Below, one piece after another: positions 30,659 to 33,271 of a DNA stretch of 33,271 bases; within the stretch, counting starts at the first letter, position 1, and each line of letters begins with the position of its first letter. A model generated the notes under the pieces. It ran no database searches. It was not told the origin of the DNA and was given only the letters and a program-made list of their open reading frames with translations. The DNA is from Symsagittifera roscoffensis (Eukaryota; Xenacoelomorpha; Acoela; Convolutidae): contig NW_026970842.1 of NCBI RefSeq assembly GCF_963678635.1, forward strand, positions 1 to 33,271, written 5' to 3'. A program made the translations under genes and the position numbers.

Positions 30659-30941
30659 ATGGTGAGAGATATTTTCAAGGGTACCATAGATATTTTGGTC
30701 ACTCCTGATGTAGATTCTATTTTGGTAAACTTAGTCCGAGATGGCGCATGAGCTTTTTTTAGAAGAGAACTTTGTGAGTGTTTTTTTTTTCGCTTGTGTA
30801 CTTACCAAAGTTTGTGAGAAGCATTATATCCCACTTTTTTTTACTAAAACAGACTTAATCCTGAAAATAAGAAATCAAATGAAAGAGTCAAAAACATTTC
30901 AAATCTCAAAAGTAAGCTTTTTAAGTTACATATTTCCTTGA
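30659..30941 (+). CDS. possible exons, unknown product
   Basis: An acceptor CTTTTTTCAG is followed at once by ATG 30659. The frame reads MVRDIFKGTIDILVTPDVDS, then IL, and meets a GTAAAC donor after 22 codons, or TGA after 30. A second frame from 30741 (MAHELFLEENF) meets GTGAGT at 30774. A further piece (30853-30910, KIRNQMKESKTFQISK) lies between AAACAG and GTAAGC. The pieces do not join in one simple phase, so this is a coding-like region rather than a model. Confidence 0.25.
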
Positions 30942-31054
30942 TCTGATTTGTCTTTTGGTGCTCATGTTTTCCTGTTCTATTTGAAAAATAAAACACAAGT
31001 GTTCAGCATGTTTCCGTGCCTTATGTGAAAAACTAAGGCAATATTTGAAAAACT

Positions 31055-31078
31055 AGTGCAATAATTAAATATTGCACT
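31055..31078. repeat. 9-bp stem hairpin AGTGCAATA / TATTGCACT
   Basis: Perfect arms around ATTAAA. AGTGCAATAATTAAA recurs at 31085, so the arm has also been duplicated in direct orientation. Confidence 0.8.
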
Positions 31079-31568
31079 GGTAGTAGTGCAATAATTAAAA
31101 ACTGCATTAGTGTATCAACTATAGCAATTTTTTCAAACATCAAAGTAAAACACTAGTGAAACTGTTCTCCTAGAACAATGTAAAATCAAAACTTTTTAGA
31201 AAAAATGCTTGCCTGTTGTAATGTTCGATTCTTTCACATGTGTTTAATACCAGATCAGGCACAGCAAATTTTCTCGATGTACATTTAGCTGTGCAAATTT
31301 TCTCGATGCACATTTAGCTGTTGCTTATCTACTATCTGAAACGCACGTATGCAATGTGCTTCCGTGCTGTAGTTGACTTGGACAATTAAAAATAAACAAG
31401 AAAATAAACTCTGGATGAGCGACAGAGTATTTTGCAACTTGTAATCTGCAGCAGCTAGATCAATGTTGAATATTATAATGGAGCTGGATTTTTTTATTTC
31501 GCCACTGCATGTTTCAATTTGTTTAAAATATTTCTCAATGCACAGTATAGCTGTTGCTTATCTGCTAA

Positions 31569-31847
31569 TTAAATATTTGAATTTTGGATAGCTTTGCGTT
31601 TCGTTGAGTAATATTTCACCCGGAGATATGTTTTTGTAAGTAAAACCATTGAAACGAGCTTCATCTGCATTTCTAGGTTGACTTTCAGGCAATCAGAAGA
31701 TGCCAAAGAAAGCTCTGATTTCAATAGCACCACCGTTGCATAAAAAGCATGTGCGCAGTCTGTTCCCGTGCCATATGTGGAAAACTGGAGTAAAATTTCA
31801 ACAACACGTGTAATTTTTATGCATTCTTTTTTCCTGCATTTGCGCAT
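31569..31847 (-). pseudogene. coding-like frames within the repeat block
   Basis: Two overlapping minus-strand frames look like protein. The longer, stop-free one has 92 codons (RKCRKKECIKITRVVEILLQ). The other reads PESQPRNADEARFNGFTYKN, then ISPGEILLNETQSYPKFKYL, after one TGA. The second is the more convincing, suggesting a frameshifted or stop-damaged gene whose 5' part (IWHGNRLRTCFLCN) coincides with repeat block A. No ATG or family motif is seen. Confidence 0.25.
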
Positions 31848-32075
31848 TGCTTTCCTTTAAATAGGGCTTTAAGTTTCTTAGAGCAATTAACCAAAACAAT
31901 TTAGAATGAAAAACTGGCAATAAAATTTTACATGTGTTTTAAAATATACGAGCAACATCTTGTATCGCAACTGGTGGACTGATAACACCTTGACCCACAA
32001 CGTATCTCAGTTTGTTTTTTCAACTCTCTCTTTCAAATTTTATGGTGCAGTTTTTAGCTTCTGCTTATCTGCTCT

Positions 32076-32182
32076 AACTCGGATTAAACTTAAATGAATA
32101 TGTTGTACTCAGTTAATTACAAGCTAGATATTTGGGTAAGGTATTGCTTAGAAAATTAGTAACTTGGTTTAGTTGAGGCAGT
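32076..32182. other. intergenic
   Basis: Nothing seen. Confidence 0.4.
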
Positions 32183-32308
32183 ATGGCACGACGTATTCCA
32201 ATTAAAGCTTCAAAAAATGCAAAAGAAAATTATCCTCATTTATTTCTCAAACATTCAGGAGTTGTGCCTTATAAACCAGAGATGGCGCTAGTTTTTCAAA
32301 TAAAGTAA
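32183..32308 (+). CDS. possible small ORF, basic 41-residue peptide
   Basis: ATG 32183 (context GCAGTATGG) starts MARRIPIKASKNAKENYPHL, then FLKHSGVVPYKPEMALVFQ, to TAA. Codon use and composition look coding. Its last ten codons lie inside the left end of the inverted-repeat element at 32280, so the present stop may come from the insertion. No upstream exon is visible. Confidence 0.25.
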   Translation: MARRIPIKASKNAKENYPHLFLKHSGVVPYKPEMALVFQIK

Positions 32309-32468
32309 CTTCTGGTCCACGACTTGCGCTCTTTGTAGTTTAACTTCGTTCAGTTTAATTATTATTTTTTATTAAGAGCTTCAAATAACCGAACTGTTAA
32401 ACAAGTTTTGATGAACCATTCAAAATTGATTGCGAACCTAGGAGACTTATATCACGCTAGCGCTATCT
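32280..32468. mobile_element. possible 189-bp MITE, AGATGGCGCTAG ends
   Basis: AGATGGCGCTAG at the left and CTAGCGCTATCT at the right are 12-bp inverted repeats with one mismatch. There is no clear target duplication and the interior is AT-rich. Confidence 0.4.
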
Positions 32469-32883
32469 GAACAAAACAAAACGGTACCAAAAAAATTCTA
32501 TATTTCTGACCTGAAATACTTTATTTCTTATCTAATTTTTGCTCAGAAAAATTTTTGATTTTTTTTTAAAAGCAGGGATTTTTTTGAAGGAACGGGAAGG
32601 TAGCTTAATATCTTTTTAAAATGTGTACCAGAAATAACTAGAAGCAATTCGATACCCCTCATAGTAACTTCAAGGTGAGGTAGGGATGGATTCCGAGATG
32701 GGACATAGGAGATAAAAGTAGTCCCATTATCACTCAAATTGCATTGAGTGATTATATCTACAAAAAAAGTCTACGAAGAACTATTCTGTTCATTATCCCC
32801 ACTTCTAAATCCACTTCAAATTTTCTTTTACTAAAAGCGTTTTTTGAATTTTGTCTCGCTCAATAGTATTGTAATCCCTCGTG
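32469..32883. other. intergenic with one hairpin and a weak frame
   Basis: ATCACTCAA (32729-32737) and TTGAGTGAT (32744-32752) form a perfect stem around a 6-base loop. A minus-strand frame from 32737 to 32543 begins SDNGTTFIS, which recalls the integrase D-N-G motif, but nothing else fits. Confidence 0.3.
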
Positions 32884-33017
32884 TGTCCTTAGGGGGGGGG
32901 TCTTTTCGACGGCAGGGGTCTTTGGGGTCCTACCAAAAGTAGGGTCCAAAAGGACCCATCTTTTTTAAAGACCCCAAAGTACCCTGCCCGAAATAAAAAG
33001 ACCCCTCTTTTAGGACA
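32884..33017. mobile_element. GC-rich foldback element, GGGTCTTT motifs
   Basis: The ends TGTCCTTAGGGGG and CCCCTCTTTTAGGACA are inverted repeats. The interior continues as mirror copies of GGGTCTTT and GGGGTCTTTGGGGTCC, with a central GGGTCC-AAAA-GGACCC hairpin (32942-32957). The whole 134-bp unit can fold on itself. Confidence 0.65.
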
Positions 33018-33256
33018 TCCGACAGACAAAATACTTTGGTATTTATTTTCGCGCGGTGGTTAAATTTAATCCCTTCCAAACTTTCCCACTGTTCAACTAA
33101 ATAAGTTTGAGACCTATTAAAAAACTGACCTGCTTGAGAAGGAGGAAGGACGTGACAAATAATAAGAGGGTAAGAAGGTAAAGAGGACTTGATAAATAAT
33201 AGATAAAGTAACATATAAAAAAAAGAAAAAATAAAATAAAAACGAAATGTTGACAA
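32930..33256 (-). CDS. possible coding frame truncated by the foldback
   Basis: A 108-codon minus-strand frame reads FNRSQTYLVEQWESLEGIKF, then NHRAKINTKVFCLSDVLK, before entering the foldback at 33017. The part before it has good protein composition, and an acceptor-like TCTCAAGCAG lies at about 33144-33135. The part inside the foldback (GSFYFGQGTLGSLKK) is repeat-derived. The 5' end has no ATG and approaches the window edge. Confidence 0.25.
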   Translation of the reverse strand: MSTFRFYFIFSFFYMLLYLLFIKSSLPSYPLIICHVLPPSQAGQFFNRSQTYLVEQWESLEGIKFNHRAKINTKVFCLSDVLKEGSFYFGQGTLGSLKKMGPFGPYFW

Positions 33257-33271
33257 GAGTACGGATAGGAG

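Larger units (their letters stand above)
31010..32075. repeat. three diverged repeats, alternating blocks A and B
   Basis: Block A (CCGTGCC then TATGTGAAAAAC) lies at about 31013, 31366 (CCGTGCTG) and 31757. Block B (TGCACATTTAGCTGTTGCTTATCTRCTA) lies at about 31307, 31538 and 32046. The A-B order repeats with a period of roughly 350-400 bases. A 29-bp exact-like duplication (GCAAATTTTCTCGATG, then YACATTTAGCTGT) at 31264 and 31293 sits within the first B block. Confidence 0.6.

Noticed and set aside
30659-30724. Resemblance of MVRDIFKGTIDILVTPDVDS to the N-terminus of CDC45-type proteins
   Set aside because: Only a few hydrophobic and D-V-D positions agree, and the rest of the family pattern is missing.
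32543-32737. SDNGTTFIS as an integrase core motif
   Set aside because: Only the short motif matches; downstream residues do not follow the integrase pattern and a hairpin overlaps it.

Overview
The window looks like AT-rich nuclear DNA from an invertebrate animal. Supporting signs are acceptors of the TTTTCAG type, GTAAGT-like donors, short exons, no bacterial-style operons or ribosome binding sites, tRNA-derived SINE-like sequence, inverted-repeat transposons, satellite DNA and a very long microsatellite. Nematode-like splice signals are the best fit, but nothing here fixes the species. No rRNA, intact tRNA, CRISPR array or recognisable housekeeping gene was found.

Coding content is thin and split into small exons. 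The best model is a minus-strand three-exon membrane protein (8606 to 5668). Two minus-strand exons, at 24531-24773 and 20623-20793, share a Cys pattern (C-x2-C, then C-I-D, then an aromatic residue plus Cys) and may be relatives. Smaller models with phase-compatible splice sites lie at 1228-1722, 9186-9508, 16301-16408 and 29988-30361. Three possible short secreted or membrane peptides start at 4990, 18249 and 27800. All exon models were made by eye. In T-rich DNA, acceptors, donors and hydrophobic frames arise easily by chance, so confidences are modest.

Repeats fill most of the rest. 1-3.9 kb: three members of a family ending near GGTTGACC, and a hAT-type MITE with a perfect 8-bp target duplication. 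4-9.5 kb: the minus-strand gene, with a 127-bp near-palindrome just upstream. 9.9-12.3 kb: a degenerate minisatellite and a decayed minus-strand gene. 12.8-13.6 kb: a fourth GGTTGACC element holding two perfect palindromes. 14.6-17.7 kb: a diverged tandem duplication, a possible retroelement integrase relic and two minisatellites. 20-23 kb: a SINE, a tRNA-like relic and several exon-like frames. 23.2-23.9 kb: about 210 uninterrupted CAT units. 24.8-26.8 kb: seven copies of a ~200-bp satellite running directly into a 550-bp inverted-repeat element with four arrays of heat-shock-element-like pentamers. 31-33.3 kb: diverged repeats, a small inverted-repeat element and a GC-rich foldback.

The most unusual feature is the satellite plus heat-shock-element transposon block. 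It lies upstream of the Cys-rich minus-strand exon and could act as a mobile heat-responsive regulatory module; that role is inference from sequence.
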